A stretch of 64,000 bases of DNA. Origin: Nissolia schottii. Taxonomy: Eukaryota; Streptophyta; Magnoliopsida; Fabales; Fabaceae. This document shows positions 36,701-49,795 of the stretch, piece after piece (position 1 is the first letter of the stretch; every line of letters starts with the position of its first letter). The notes under the pieces are model-generated. The model was not told the origin of the DNA. It made no database searches and worked only from the letters and a program-made list of their open reading frames with translations. A program made the translations under genes and the position numbers. The stretch spans positions 89,860 to 153,859 of the forward strand of contig QANU01056336.1 of NCBI GenBank assembly GCA_003254905.1, read 5' to 3'.

Positions 36701-39370
36701 TCCTAATTATTCTCAACTAACATTATTCTCTCAATCCTAACTAATAGATCCTCTCCTAACTTATTCAATAATTCAAATCCTAATCTAATTAATTAATAAC
36801 TATAATTCAAATCCTAATTTAATTAATTAATAGCTGGCCGAATCTTCCCTCTTCTGGAATAATGGAGAGGAAAAGGGGTTATTTCCTTTCCTTTCTTGGT
36901 GGCTTCGGTTTCAAGGTATGTAACATTATCTTTTTCTAAGAATAATTGGGGCGGCATAAATCGAGCTCTAGACCACTTGGTCATAAAGGCTTTGATACTA
37001 TGTCAATAACCATCTCTCTCAAAAGCTTAAGTTGTTGGGATTGTTAAATATAAAAACCATTCAATATTTTCTACCCAAATACTTACACTTTTGGGAGAGA
37101 TGGTTCTTTATATAGTATCAAAGCCTCTACGACCAAGTGGGCTAAAGTATGATTATTGATGCCCTCATGCTTCTAAAAAAAAAAACAAGTCAAAGTTCAA
37201 CACAAGGTATAAGATAGGTCTGTCCATTATCCACGTTTCAAACCTAATGGGCTCTTGCATGAGGGAGCGTGTTCAATATAAAAATCATTCAATTGTTTCT
37301 ACTTAATATCTTAAGCTATTGAGAGAGATGGTTCTTGCCTTGGAGTTTACTTCATCTTCTTAGTCTGATTGAATAGTACAGTTTTTCAACTAGAGAAGAA
37401 ACCTAGTAGACAGTTGGGGAGCGTAGAGAACTCATGAGAAGCTCACACAGAAACTGAGATGTTACTGTTAGAATAAGATATGACATTTTTATGAAGTAAT
37501 TCACAGCAGTATGGGTAAAGGGGTGTAAATTATAAGAATAGAATGAAGGTTTGATTCTTTTGTGGCAGACCTTATTATTGAGTTAGCCCTTTTTGGCTCA
37601 ACGAACATGAGAATTTCAGCAAGGTACTAAAGGCTAGCGACTTGCTCTGAACCAAAACTAAAGGAACCAATGTTTAGTCGTTGACTTGATTACCTTTTTG
37701 GAATTTGCTAAATTCATCATTATCAATGCAGTGATATTTCCCTCATTGCAAAGATAGAAAGTATTGATTCATTGAAGAACTTGGAGGAGATCATCCAGGC
37801 ATCAGATGGAGCTATGGTGGCACGAGGAGACTTGGGAGCCCAGATACCCTTAGAACAGGTTCCCTCTGCCCAACAAAGGATTGTTCAAATTTGCAGACAG
37901 ATGAATAAGCCTGTCATTGTTGCCTCTCAGCTACTTGAGTCCATGATTGAGTACCCTACCCCTACAAGAGCTGAAGTAGCAGATGTTTCTGAAGCAGTCC
38001 GACAACGAGCTGATGCATTGATGCTTTCCGGTGAGTCAGCCATGGGCCAGTACCCTGAGAAGGCATTGACAGTTTTAAGGAGTGTCAGTTTGAGAATTGA
38101 GAGGTGGTGGAGGGAAGAGAAACGCTATGAAGCTATGATACTTCCCTCAGTTGGGACTTCATTTTCAGAAAAAATATCTGAAGAGATCTGCAATTCTGCT
38201 GCAAAGATGGGTAAGCAGTCTTCAAGTCGTGACTTTCTTCTTGCAGTGTTTTATTTTCCTCGTCTTTCTTACATTGTCAAAGATTTTACGCTATTACATA
38301 TTTGATTTGATTTGTAGCATCAGCATACACTGTCTAAAAGTATTAAGGTGAAAAAAAAAATTGTAGGCTTATGTGCTACTGTCCAATCGGTATGTTTGAT
38401 AATCACGGTAAGATGCCTAAAACCATGAAATCTATGTTTAAAGTAACTCATATGTTGATAGTCCTTTTTAATAACTCCGCATTGTGTCACGTGCTGGCCT
38501 AATTTAATTATTAGGTTATTAGTGAGACCCAAATATATGGATTAATATTTAGAAATTAGGGTTAAGGGTTTAGTAATTTTATAAATAATATTTGGTTATT
38601 TAAGGTTGAGTAGAATGTATTAGGAACAAGGATTTGGGAACTTGGGACTAGGATTAGCAGAGTCGGTAGCCTCTGGAAGTGTTACCATTGGAGGAGTCAG
38701 TGGCCTCTTGAAGTGCTACCAATCCTTACTACAATTTTGTTATTTGTTTTCAATAATAATTTCTCTAGCATTATTCAGTATTTCTTATATGTAGAATTTT
38801 CACACATCGTTAGCCTTTTCGTGAGTTTCTTACAAAATCATATACGAGGCCAGCTTTGTTATTGACATTATTTGATGAGGATTTCTCAATCCCTAGTTTT
38901 CATATTTAAAACACTACAATGACAATGAAAGCTTAACACATCTGCTTTGCTCATTATCTAACTCAGTCTACCTTCATGGTAAACAGAACCCAAAAGCTCA
39001 TTTCTCCTTCAGTTTTGGTTGCCTTAAATTGATTATTGTGATCTTAATTTGGGTTTAAATTTTGGCAGCCAATAATTTAGAGGTGGATGCCCTTTTTGTT
39101 TACACAAAGACAGGGCACATGGCATCTTTGTTATCGCGTTGCCGTCCCGACTGCCCAATTTTTGCTTTTACTACCACTCCGTCCGTGCGTAGGCGTCTGA
39201 ACCTACAGTGGGGCCTCATACCTTTCCGGCTGAGCTTTTCAGATGATATGGAGAGCAATCTCAATAGAACTTTTAAGTTGCTCAAGGCCAGAAATCTGAT
39301 CAAATCGGGAGACCTAGTCATTGCTGTCTCAGATATGTTGCAGTCAATACAAGTTATGAATGTTCCCTGA
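30794..39370 (+). CDS. PKP1: Plastidial pyruvate kinase, alpha subunit
   Basis: It catalyses phosphoenolpyruvate + ADP to pyruvate + ATP in plastids, feeding fatty-acid synthesis, normally with a beta subunit. Six exons, 30794-31324, 32384-32474, 32597-32790, 34440-34561, 37732-38210 and 39069-39370, all GT-AG and in phase, give 572 residues (the Arabidopsis protein is slightly longer). Residues 1-75 are Ser/Pro-rich, a plastid transit peptide. The kinase follows: [12 protein letters not shown] (95-106), [24 protein letters not shown], then [13 protein letters not shown] (B domain), [25 protein letters not shown] and [10 protein letters not shown]. The C-terminal domain holds [14 protein letters not shown] and ends [15 protein letters not shown] where many isoforms have DTKGPE marks the alpha type. 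The start is the first ATG after a CT-rich leader (about 30730-30770). Intron 4 is 3.2 kb because of transposon insertions. Confidence 0.96.
31660..31860. repeat. Dispersed CTATAGCGG-rich repeat in pyruvate kinase intron 1
   Basis: Repeated GCTATAGCGG / CCGCTATTGATA motifs surround GCGGTAGCGGGTTTTGAG. The block starts and ends abruptly, TATC(A) near 31687 and TTGATAACACTG near 31840, suggesting a small inserted element. Confidence 0.5.
32791..34439. other. Pyruvate kinase intron 3
   Basis: It is a 1.65-kb GT-AG intron. I see no gene in it; 32980-33360 has repeat-like sequence that I cannot assign. Confidence 0.6.
35168..35434 (-). pseudogene. Captured fragment of UDP-glucuronate 4-epimerase (GAE) gene
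   Basis: GAEs are Golgi-membrane epimerases making UDP-galacturonate for pectin. On the minus strand, [19 protein letters not shown] is followed, after a frameshift, by [43 protein letters not shown] and [13 protein letters not shown]. These are contiguous segments of the NAD-binding epimerase domain, about 90 residues of a protein of about 430. An in-frame stop falls after CKSADP. The N-terminal membrane anchor and the catalytic YxxxK are absent. It cannot encode an enzyme but could be transcribed as part of the intron. Confidence 0.88.
35655..35745 (-). pseudogene. Captured fragment, probably of a RING-type E3 ligase N-terminus
   Basis: [19 protein letters not shown] resembles the second half of the N-terminal zinc-ribbon of plant RZF/BCA2-like RING ubiquitin ligases (CPxCxxGFLEE). 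The first Cys pair and the RING itself are missing. The sequence after it is Ser/Leu-rich and unassigned. The fragment is short, so the family call is tentative. Confidence 0.5.
36245..37051 (-). mobile_element. TRIM-like mini-retroelement, minus copy with internal insertion
   Basis: On the minus strand a 73-bp LTR (36317-36245) starts TGTTAAATATAAAAA and ends CTTGACA. It is preceded by a purine-rich tract GCATAGGGGTG. At the other side a partial LTR (37051-37011) is followed by TAGTATCAAAGCC, similar to the initiator-Met tRNA primer site TGGTATCAGAGCC. Some 460 bases of unrelated sequence (about 36480-36940) sit inside. No coding capacity. Confidence 0.55.
37052..37340 (+). mobile_element. 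TRIM-like mini-retroelement, plus copy
   Basis: Two LTR-like ends, 37052-37112 and 37270-37340, both begin TGTT(A/C)AATATAAAAA and contain GAGAGATGGTTCTT. Between them lie TAGTATCAAAGCCT (primer-site-like) and CATGAGGGAGCG (polypurine-tract-like). The whole is about 290 bases, as expected of TRIMs. It lies head-to-head with the minus copy, forming a long imperfect hairpin in the intron. Confidence 0.6.
38211..39068. other. Pyruvate kinase intron 5
   Basis: It is a GT-AG intron. 38630-38740 has two copies of a GAGTC(G/A)GT(A/G)GCCTCT-GAAGTG motif about 48 bases apart, perhaps a repeat remnant. There is no gene. Confidence 0.5.
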
Positions 39371-42043
39371 GAATGTGTTTCATTTCTTCTGAAAGCACAG
39401 TTCTCTACGAGTTCTTTATTATATTATCTGTACTGCTGTGGATGCTGCTGGAGTGCTAACATGGAGCAGAGAGAGTATATGAAATGAATTCTTTTGCTCT
39501 CTTATTTTAATTCTAGTCTTGGTTTAGAGTTTCAAAAGGATGCAACTAGAGTTTGGGAGAATTTGTCTCTGTTGTAGTGCATATTGCCACCTTCAAGCCC
39601 TACACATCTTTTTTAGTCACAAGGGTGAGGGACCTTTGTAAGTTGTAAGGCACATGCAGCTTCTGCATTTTCTATGCTATATTGTATCATTGTATTAGTT
39701 TTCAACTTCCATATTGAGGCCAGTATGTGACTTTGTCAGATATGCTTCTTGTATTGTATCCATGATTGAACATTTCAGTGTGAACCTTATGGCAAATTTC
39801 TTTAGTTGCTTCACTGGAAAATATTGAATTTTGGCAATTTTGAGGTACTCCTATTGTAATTGACAAATGCAAGCATCTGCTGTTGATTGAGGAAGGGAAA
39901 TAAAGAGTCTTACCAAAGCAAGAAGATTCTTCCTTGTTCATGTAGCCTAGGTCTGGCTTTGAGAATCAGGCAAGCTTTTCTTGCTTATCTTTCTATTTGG
40001 TTCCTTGTGGGGAGAAGCATGTAGAATGCACGACACGAAGTCATTTAATAATTGAAGGCATAAACGGATATTTCAAATTTCCATTCTTAAGCCATAAACT
40101 TGTTCACAGAGGAGCTGATAAGAGTTTGAGTTTGATGCAGTTTAAACCACCAAAAAATCAAATCAACCTGCCATTGCTTTCCTTCCAAAACTTTGCCCTT
40201 AAAGCACTGAGGTTCATAAATGGAAATCTTAAATGAGAAGCAAGATATTGTGGAGCTTTCTACACAAAGAAATATGAAAAAGCAAAATGAATCCTAATAC
40301 TGGCAACAAAGGCAAACCTCTGTTCAAATTTTGTGGTAAATTGTATTGGCCTACTTACAACGACTTTCCTAGGGTGCATCATTGGTACATTATTGGAAGA
40401 AAAAAAGTGTGATAACGTATATGATTTATGACATTTGTCAAAAATAGTTAATGAACTTTCGGTGTTTTGATATTTGAACTTCTGTAAATATTTTGGTAAG
40501 ACTACAAAAAAATATTTGATTGTTACCTGTAACTGTAAGCAAGTAAAGGGAAAAAAAAGTCGTCTGTATCTTGAATCTTTAAAATTTGGATCATGCTTTA
40601 AAATTCTTTTTATATATATGATCCTTTGAACAGGTACCTTCCTTGCCTTGTTTGCCTTCCATGCCAACCCCACTCAGAAAGGTTAAATGTGCAAAAAAGG
40701 GAAGAGTGAGAAAAATGACCAAGGGGCTTTTGAGTCTTTTGGCACTGCATCTATATAGAAGTCATAAATTATTTTGTGTTCAGCATTTACAAGTCTTTTA
40801 TGCTGCTGCAAAGTACTGCAAGAACTCCAGATGTAGCTCTTTAACTTTTTACAAATTAAAATTTGAAATAAGGTGTTACTTATTATAGCTGCTCTTTTCG
40901 TTTCTTCTTTCTTGTTCTTTTCTCTTTAACTTGAACCCAGAAAGAACATAAAGATACACATTAGAACAAACCAAAGAAGAAAAGAAAACCCCACATGGAT
41001 TAATTAAGAAACAAAATTAATAAATAGAAGAGAGCCCACCACTTAAATAACCCAAAAAAAAAAAACAGAAGAAGAAAAATTTAAGATGCTTATCTGTATT
41101 TTAATGTGACATGTATGATAATGCAACCATGTAGTTATTAATTATATGCCAGTCAAGTTGTGGACACAACATATGTTGTGCCTAATTCTATCCTCATTTC
41201 ATGTAAATCACATTATTTACATAGTACACAAAATAGAAATTCTTTTGATGTCATAAAATTACATATGTTTTTAGTTATATATAAAATAATATTTTGATTT
41301 CTACTTTAAAATAATCTATCATTTAAAATTAAAATGTCACTTTATATATGATTAAAAATATATCATATATAATATTTTATGATCACACAAGCATTTAGCT
41401 AAAGTTTCACTGAACTCTCTCTTGACTTTCACTGAACTAATTCTTCACACTACCTAATAAGCATTTAGTAGGGAAAATTATATTTTTCCCTTTTTGAATT
41501 TTTGACACTATAGTAACAACAATGCTACATATGTTAGTGTGAGAGTGAGAAAGCATCCAAGTGCAATCAATTGAAACCACAAGGTAAAGTGGCTTTCAAC
41601 TTACCACAAAATGGCAATAGATTGATTGGGGCTCAAACTATCAAAACTTCCAAACTCCATAATGTTGGTGTGGGACCCACATTTTGAAATGCAAGTTTGG
41701 GGGAGAAAAAGATATACATGAAGGTGACTTGATAAAAATTGAAAGCACATATAATACCTGCTACACTCTTACCCCATTATTATTATTATTATGGTCCCTG
41801 ACAAATGACATAACTTCCTTCTATAGTCTTCAAGTTTTAAGTCCTTAGTTGGGTTTTGGTTAGTAAAAATATCTTCACAAAGATCATAAAAACTGAAAAA
41901 ATTGATCATCACACGTGAGAAGATATTCCTTCATGAGGTTAAAATTTCTTTACTTGATTCAAAGGGATGGTTAAATCATTCTAAGAAAATAAGTGGATTT
42001 TGAGGTGGAAAATGTATAATTTGTGAAATTGAACTTAGCATAT
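39371..42043. other. 3' flank of pyruvate kinase and intergenic DNA
   Basis: The first 350 bases are probably 3' UTR. No other gene can be supported. The frames at 40260-40888 lack family features and coding bias. It is AT-rich up to the gap. Confidence 0.5.
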
Positions 42044-42536
42044 NNNNNNNNNNNNNNNNNNNNNNNNNNNNNNNNNNNNNNNNNNNNNNNNNNNNNNNNN
42101 NNNNNNNNNNNNNNNNNNNNNNNNNNNNNNNNNNNNNNNNNNNNNNNNNNNNNNNNNNNNNNNNNNNNNNNNNNNNNNNNNNNNNNNNNNNNNNNNNNNN
42201 NNNNNNNNNNNNNNNNNNNNNNNNNNNNNNNNNNNNNNNNNNNNNNNNNNNNNNNNNNNNNNNNNNNNNNNNNNNNNNNNNNNNNNNNNNNNNNNNNNNN
42301 NNNNNNNNNNNNNNNNNNNNNNNNNNNNNNNNNNNNNNNNNNNNNNNNNNNNNNNNNNNNNNNNNNNNNNNNNNNNNNNNNNNNNNNNNNNNNNNNNNNN
42401 NNNNNNNNNNNNNNNNNNNNNNNNNNNNNNNNNNNNNNNNNNNNNNNNNNNNNNNNNNNNNNNNNNNNNNNNNNNNNNNNNNNNNNNNNNNNNNNNNNNN
42501 NNNNNNNNNNNNNNNNNNNNNNNNNNNNNNNNNNNN
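42044..42536. other. Assembly gap (493 N)
   Basis: A run of N. Frames reported across it are meaningless. Confidence 1.
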
Positions 42537-44199
42537 AAAAAAATCAATTAATATATATCCTTATTAAGATTTGATTGAGTATAGGAAAACCAATCCACAT
42601 AAGATGGGTTCAAACGTTTTTTTAAGTAAGAAGACTTAGCCAGCTCAATTAGAATGATTGCTTTAGAACTATTATATCAGTTTACCCTCGATTAATTATT
42701 CACAAATTTATATATGCGAGGATCACATTAACATTATATATATTACTGATAAGAAAGAGGGTTCTAAATAAATATTAAATTATCCTTGGACTCCAGCTGC
42801 TATTTCCAAATCAAACAGTGGAATTAACAAGGTCAAACAAGGCACACTTTATTTCATATATACTGTACCTCACCAGAAGATCAAAACATTTTTCAAAGTG
42901 GGTCCAAATCATGTGGGCATATTGTATCAAATAATATAAAACATGACATAGCAAAATGGTTTATATCTTAGGTGAGCAAGATATACACTTGACTAGGTAT
43001 ATGGCTGGGTGGGGGTAACTACTAATGCCTATGGTAGGCCAACCATTTATGTACTTTGGGGTTTAGGGAATATGGACAATGACAACCATGTGTGACACTA
43101 ACCTCTCTATTCGGCTAATTAAGTGGTTAAATAGTGGATTTTTTTTCTCTATAGTTTTTGGTTGCTTTAGTGGGGGTGGTCACCCACATTTTTACTCTAC
43201 ATGACTACGCGTTTTTGAGAAATATTGAGTGTACTACTCATTTATTGTGTTAATTTATATTTTATCTATTAATTTTAATATATTATCATTTCATTAATAT
43301 TTTATCTCGTAATAAATGGAATGTAATGTTTAAATGTATTTTAAAGATGAGTTTGTATTGTGATTTGATTGATTAGATGAATCAAATAGGGTAGGAATTG
43401 CGTTGGGCTGTAAAGGGATAAAATTATATATAAATGAGAAAAGGCACATTTTTTTTTAAAATTTCTTTTATGAACTTTACTTGGGAAATTATGTAGTATA
43501 CAGGCAAAAATTTTATCAGCATCTTTAACAGAAAACATAATTGATAGTTGGATAGAATAAAACATAGCATGAGTCATTTATTTTTTTATTTATTTAAAGA
43601 TGAATATGTATATATGTCACATTATTTTGACATATAAATTCTGATTATTATTTTTTTTAAAATCTTACTTTCGATATTTGCACTTTCCGGCTTTTAGTAG
43701 TTGGAAAATATAATTTCTGATTTACCCAATAGAGAAGGTCAGCTTAGCCTTGGAAAAAATTTTAGGGGTACAAAAGGTTTCAAGTAATTGTGACATCAAT
43801 GCATTTGTGTGTTAACGGTGTGTCACACAATGAAATTACGTTGGATGAATCTGAAATATTGTGTAAATTTTCCTTTCTGTGAAAATTAATAAAGTCACAA
43901 AAGTGCCAAAAGAGTTTTACTCAACAAACTATCAACATGTTGGGAAACACATACTAGAGGTCATAGAATTGATGCTGGGAGTGGAGAAGTGAGTTTTTTT
44001 TTTTTAAAAAAAAAGAAAAAGAAAAAGAAAAGAGAATCGATTCTAGAGAGTAACCACCGAAAAACCAAACACAGGCTATATTGGAAACCAAGCGAAAACA
44101 GGGTAGCTAGTTTACTGAGGGATCTGGACCTTCCATGAAAAATATGACATAAGATCTTCCTACACCACAAGTTAAAGAGTCTGTTGAATTGAAAAGAAA
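42537..44199. other. Intergenic DNA, no gene seen
   Basis: It is AT-rich. 43993-44031 has a T-run followed by an A-run with AAAAAG repeats (hairpin-like low complexity). Confidence 0.5.
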
Positions 44200-44440
44200 T
44201 TAAAATTAAAATAGTGAGTGAAAAATAACTTAAATATATTTACTAAAAAGTGAAAATAAGAAGTCTCTAAAAGAAGTTGATGCATGTGTCGAAGTTACAA
44301 TTTCTCTAGAAAAAACTTAAGTTAATACTTTTTGGTCATAATAGCTCTGATACAATGTCAAGTTATTATTTTTTACAAAAATTTAAATTGATAGATAGAG
44401 GTAATTAAATGATTTTATATGTCTCTTTATATCATAAAAA
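44200..44440 (-). mobile_element. TRIM-like remnant
   Basis: On the minus strand an LTR-like stretch (44432-44351) ends CTTGACA and is followed by TTGTATCAGAGC, a near-match to the initiator-Met primer site, then TATTATGACC, as in the pyruvate kinase intron copies (TTTATGACC / CTACGACC). The far LTR was not found. Confidence 0.45.
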
Positions 44441-45339
44441 AAAACTATTCTCAAATATCCTTCAAAAAGTTTTATATTTTTCTTCTTCAGCAAGGAAACT
44501 GATAAAATATGATGTAACTAATTTCACAACATATATTTTCTTATGTATGCTCGAATTCTTTTATTTCCAACACACGAAATTAATCTTGTTGCTTTCGAGG
44601 GTGCAAGATTGTGTTTATTTGATTGTACACCATAACTATATAGAGAGAGAGATGGAAGCTTTTTTTTTTTTTTGACATGGAAGTTATTAACAACATATTT
44701 CATTATAACTAATCTTATATAGACTTTGAATTAGTAAACCATATTCGTCCTCTCTAAAATGGTCAAGGTCTTAGATTCTTTCTCTTAATAAATAACCGTT
44801 TATTAAATATAGTTATTAAGTAATTAGAGTTGTAACATTTTTAACGTTGGGCAAAGATTTTTTAAAGTGAGATCCATCACTTTAGAAATCCTATTATTAC
44901 ATTGTGAATTTAATAGTGAAATTTCTCACATTACTTTTTAAATTGAGCGATCTTACTTTAGAAGACCCAATTCATTTTTTATTCAATGTTCCCGTTGAAA
45001 CCAATTCTTAGGATCAAAGACAGAGCCTGAATAAGAAATATTAGGGAAAAAATTAATGTAGAGTTTAAACCAATTTTATTTTTGAAGATATTACTTATAT
45101 AATATTAATATTATAACTATTTAAGCTCCAATTTTTTTTTACAAATTAAAATCATAGAATTCGGAGAGGACAATGCATGCCCCGTTTTAGACAATTTGGT
45201 TCAGCTAGATAGGTACCACTTGGTATCATGTATTTTATGAATGTATAACCCGAATTGGGAATGTTGAATGGATCAATAATTCAATATTCAATAGCACATA
45301 TTTTTTTTTTCATTATAGGCAATCATAAATAAGAGCCGG
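44441..45339. other. Intergenic DNA, no gene seen
   Basis: No recognisable frame. 44840-44960 carries short repeats of TTTAGAA / TTAAAGTGA type that may be an old MITE. Confidence 0.4.
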
Positions 45340-45962
45340 ATGTCATGTTCATTACAAACCCAACACGTAATTCATTCGATCCCAAGAAGAACGAGTCAAA
45401 GAGATTGAGCTTTAAAAAGTCTACTTCAAAATGTCTCTTAACGAAGTTATACTACTAGAGGAACTTCACTGACGCAAACGGTTAAGTATTGAATTGTTTG
45501 TAATCATTAAACTGATAAAACATATATACAAGAGCAGATCTAAACATGTCAGTTAATTCAAATAACATATTCAGATCAAACAACAAAACTTAAACAGTAC
45601 AAAAGCGTACCTCCAGCCATTGCATATCAAACACGAAACAGCTTAAACACGAACCTGAAATCAGCTTTGTTTTTTCAGACCCTGACTCACTCAAAATAGA
45701 TGGTGTATTTTTTTTTAATAGAGGAGTAGGTTTGGTGATCCAAAACTAAGAGCACCCATCCTATTTATAGAGTCTGCCCATCACAGAACTTAACCAATTT
45801 TTATCAGAACGTGGGTTTGAGGATAATAACGCGAGTTGGTTACTGAAGGTTGCAGAGATAAGGATTGAACGTAGAAGGAAAATGGACCAAATACAAAAAA
45901 CTAATTTCCCGCAAAACTGCAACGGAAAACATGGGAAACGTGGGTCATCCAAAATTCCATCA
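45340..45962 (-). repeat. 3' LTR of the copia element (far border approximate)
   Basis: On the minus strand AAGTGGGAGAA (polypurine tract) is followed by TGATGGAATTTTGG, the LTR start at 45962. A promoter-like ACTCTATAAATAGG lies about 190 bases in. The end is not certain because the 5' LTR is missing and cannot be compared. Confidence 0.6.
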
Positions 45963-46246
45963 TTCTCCCACTTGGTCCATTTAACTCAACATTAACCATA
46001 ACAAGAAACATAATATATGAGTCATGGCGATAGGTCCTCTAATAGTGAGTAATATCTTCCATGTACTACAATATATCACGTCTTTTAACATTAGCTCTCA
46101 ACTTAATGAATAAACCATATGTTTATTCTAGATCTAAACCAAATGATATTTCTTGAAATAAATAAATATGTGCATTAATCCATATGAGAAAACATCAAAC
46201 TAAATAACAGTTTCATTGAAAAATAACAAATGTACGTACAATAAAA

Positions 46247-49200
46247 TTACATCATGGAACCAAGTCCCATTCGTATTACATGATCCTTAAAATTCTTTGG
46301 TGGCATGTCTTTAGTTAAAGGATCAGCAATCCTCAACTCAGTGCTGACGTGTTCAATGACCACTTTGTTCTCTTTAACACGTTCTCTTATGGCTAAGTGC
46401 TTAATGTCGATGTGCTTACTTCGACTTCCACTTTTGTTGTTTTTAGCCATAAACACTGTAGCAGAGTTGTCACAGTATAACTTTAATGGCCTAGAAATAA
46501 AGTCCACAACTCTAAGGCCAGGCATTAAACTCTTCAACCATACACCATGCAGGTAGCCTCAAAACAGGAAACGAACTCAGCCTCCATAGTGGAAGTAGCA
46601 GTCAAGGTCTGCTTGACATTTCTCCAAGATACAACTCCACCAGATAACATAAAAATATAACCAGATGTTGATTTTCGTGAATCAACGCAGCCAGCAAAGT
46701 CTAAATCGGAGTAGCCAATCACTTCCAGATAATTAGTTCCTCTGTACATGAGCATGTAATCCTTTGTCCCTTATAGATATCTCATCACTTTCTTTGCAGT
46801 TTTCCAGTGGTCAGCACCTGGATTACTCTGACATCTTCCCAAAACTCCAACAACATATGCAATATCAGGTTTGGTGCAAACCTGAGTATACGTAAAGCTT
46901 CCAACAACTGAAGCATATGGAATATTAGTCATGTGTTCCCGCTCAAAATCATTTTTTGGGCACTGACTCAAATCGAGTTTGTCACCCTTCACAATGGGAG
47001 CTATACTTGGTGAACAATCTTTCATGTTAAATCTCTCTAAAACTTTGTTAATATAGGTCTCTTGAGAAAAAACCCAAAATGCCTCAAGATCTTTCCCTAT
47101 GGATCTTAATGCCAATGCATAAGATGCCTCTCCCATATCATTCATATCAAAGTTCTTCGAGAGAAATTGTTTCACCTTATATAGGTTGCAAGTAAAATGT
47201 CATCCACGTATAACACAAGAAAACAAATCTTACTCCCACTGACTTTTTGGTATATACATTGTTCCATGATGTTCTCTTCAAAACCAAATGAAGTGATGAC
47301 ATCATGAAACTTTAGATACCATTGGCGGGAGGCTTGTTTCAAGCCATAGATGGATTTATTAAGCTTGCAAACTAAGTGCTCACCATCACCAGAGGAGAAT
47401 CCTTCAGGTTATTTCATGTAAACCTCTTCCTCTAGATGACCATTAAGGAATGTCGTTTTCACATCCATTTGATGTAACTTAAGGTCGAAATGAGCTACTA
47501 ATGTCATAATTACTTGGAAAGAATCTTTCTTAGATACAGGAGAAAAGGTCTCCGTGTAATCGATTCCTTCTATTTGAGTGAACCCTTTGGCAACAAGTTT
47601 TGCCTTATGTCTCTCAATGTTGCCTTGTGAGTCTTTCTTGGTTTTAAAAACCCATCAACATCCATTGAGTTTTACACCACTAGCCAATTGTACAAGATCC
47701 CAGAATTGGTTAAACGCCATAGAATCCATCTCATCTTTCATGACACTGTACCACAAATTTGATTCTTTAGAACTCATGGCTTGTGAAAACGTTTCAAGAT
47801 CATTTGTAGCTTCGATGTTGTAGTCCGATTCTTGCAGATACACTACATAATCACTAGGGATTACTGATCTTTTGACTCTAGTAGATCTTCTTAATGTTAC
47901 CTCATCATTTTCTTGAGGAATTTGTTGCTCAACCGATTGTTCAACATTACCTTGATATTCCTCAACAACTTGATCTATATGGTCGTTTTCAACAATTTTT
48001 GGATTTTCAATCATTGGTTGTCTAACATCCGTTTGTACTTGAGGGGTGTGAATGATAACCAATCTGTCACTTGAGCTAGAGGGTTGGGTTTCATAGTGAT
48101 CCTTTTCAGAAGCAGTGTCCTGAAATTGATCACTCCCACTGATCAAGTCATTCTCAAGAAATTTTGCGTTTCTTGATTCCACAATCCTAGTGCTATGTGA
48201 TGGAAAATAGAATCTATAGCCCTTGGACTTTTCAGCATATCTAATGAAATACCCACTAATAGTCCTTGGGTCTAGTTTCTTCTCTTATGGGTTATAGATT
48301 CTCCTTTCAGATGGGCATCCCCAAATGCGTATCTGCCACAAACTTGGTTTCCAACCTTTGAATAACTCAAAAGGCGTCTTTGAGATAGCCTTGGTTGGAA
48401 CACGGTTTAATATATACACAGCCGTCTTTAGTTCTTTAATCCACAAGAATTGAGGAAGTTTTCTATTACTCCTTATACTTCTTACCATGTCTATTAAAGT
48501 TCGGTTTCTTTCTGCCACACCATTCTGATCTGGAGAGCCAGACATAGTGTATTAGGCATCAATCCCATGTTCCTGAAGAAACTTCGCAAACAGACCAGGT
48601 GCTTGTCCATTCTCCGTGTATCTACCATAGTACTCTCCACCTCGATCATATCTCACGATCTTAATTTGCTTTCCACATTGTTTCTCGACTTCAGCCTTAA
48701 AAACTTTAAAGGCGTCCAAAGCTTCATCCTTAGAACAAAGTAAGTAGAGATACATATATCGTGAATAATCATCTATAAAGGTGATAAAGTATTTCGAACT
48801 ACTTGCATCCATATCTACACAACAAATATTCGCATGTATGATTTCTAACAAGTTTGAGCTCCTCGTTACACCCTTTTTAGACTTGTTAGTTTGCTTACCC
48901 TTAATGCAATCCACACAAGTCTCAAAATCACAAAATCCAAAGTACTAAATACTCCTTCATTTACCAATCTCTTAATTCTCTCAATAGAGATGTGTGCTAA
49001 TCTCCGGTACCACAACATAAAGGATTCCCCATTCACAACACAACGGTAACATGCATAGAATTATAAGCAGCGCCATTTCACAATTCAATATAGTAAAGAC
49101 CATTGAGTAATGCACCGGAACCAATAATTCTAGATTGATTCATTAAAGTAAAACCAGAATCCAAAATATTAAAGGAAAAATCGATTGACGCAAGTCTCGA

Positions 49201-49290
49201 TACAGAAATCAAATTCTTAGAAAAACTTGGAACATAAAATGTCTTTTCTAAATGCAAAACAAAACCGCTGCTCAAATCATTTAGTTCTTA
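46247..49290 (-). pseudogene. Ty1/copia pol remnant (5'-truncated, multiple frameshifts)
   Basis: Reading from 49275 down: the gag-pre-integrase piece (HLEKTFYVPSFSKNLISVS, 49275-49078); the integrase core (FITFIDDYSRYMYLYLL, DRGGEYYG, 48914-48552); the later integrase (GVAERRN-like [33 protein letters not shown], 48545-48285); a linker (48182-47655); and reverse transcriptase with YVDD at 47210-47199. RT then continues (FLSKNFDMNDMGEASY to TKPDIAYVVGVLG, 47175-46771) and RNase H follows (YSDLDFAGCVDSRKSTSGY and LYCDNSATVFMAKN, 46755-46247). Domain order is that of copia. Gag and protease are absent upstream of 49290, where a different repeat begins. At least six frame breaks make it inactive. 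Confidence 0.92.
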
Positions 49291-49299
49291 ACCGCCATA

Positions 49300-49795
49300 A
49301 CTGGAAACCAAGAACTAATCGCTTTAACACCTGCATTAACATCGAGGTACTTCATTAAGTTCGTGCAATACATTTGACAACTTAATAAAGGAACTTGTGA
49401 TCTTAACATGCTCTAACGAGATGATTAAGTTAAGAACTGGTGGCGATAAAATCAAAAGAACTCATAGATCATATTAACTAAGTCACTAGTTACATTGAGG
49501 TAATATTGCAATTCAAATCCCGACATGCTTCTCTACCTGCCTAAAATTTAAGATCATTATCGTTTATATTGTATTTTAATTGCAATTGTTTGTTGTTAAT
49601 TTCTTTATCAAAACCAAATCACTCCCTATAACTTGAAATATTTCAACTCCAAGATAATTGTTTTAAACACAATCTCTGTGGATACGATTATACCCGTCTA
49701 TACTGCAATCGGATTCCTAGTTAATCTGAAAGCTGTAGAAGGATATATTAAATTGACGAGAGTGTGAAACTAGTGAAAAAGCTTTCAACAGGAGA
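49300..49795 (-). repeat. Dispersed repeat, inverted partner of 9112-9560
   Basis: On the minus strand TGTTGAAAGCT, TACAGCTTTCAG and GTATAATCGTATCCAC occur in the order found at 9112-9230. It directly abuts the broken 5' side of the copia element. Confidence 0.55.
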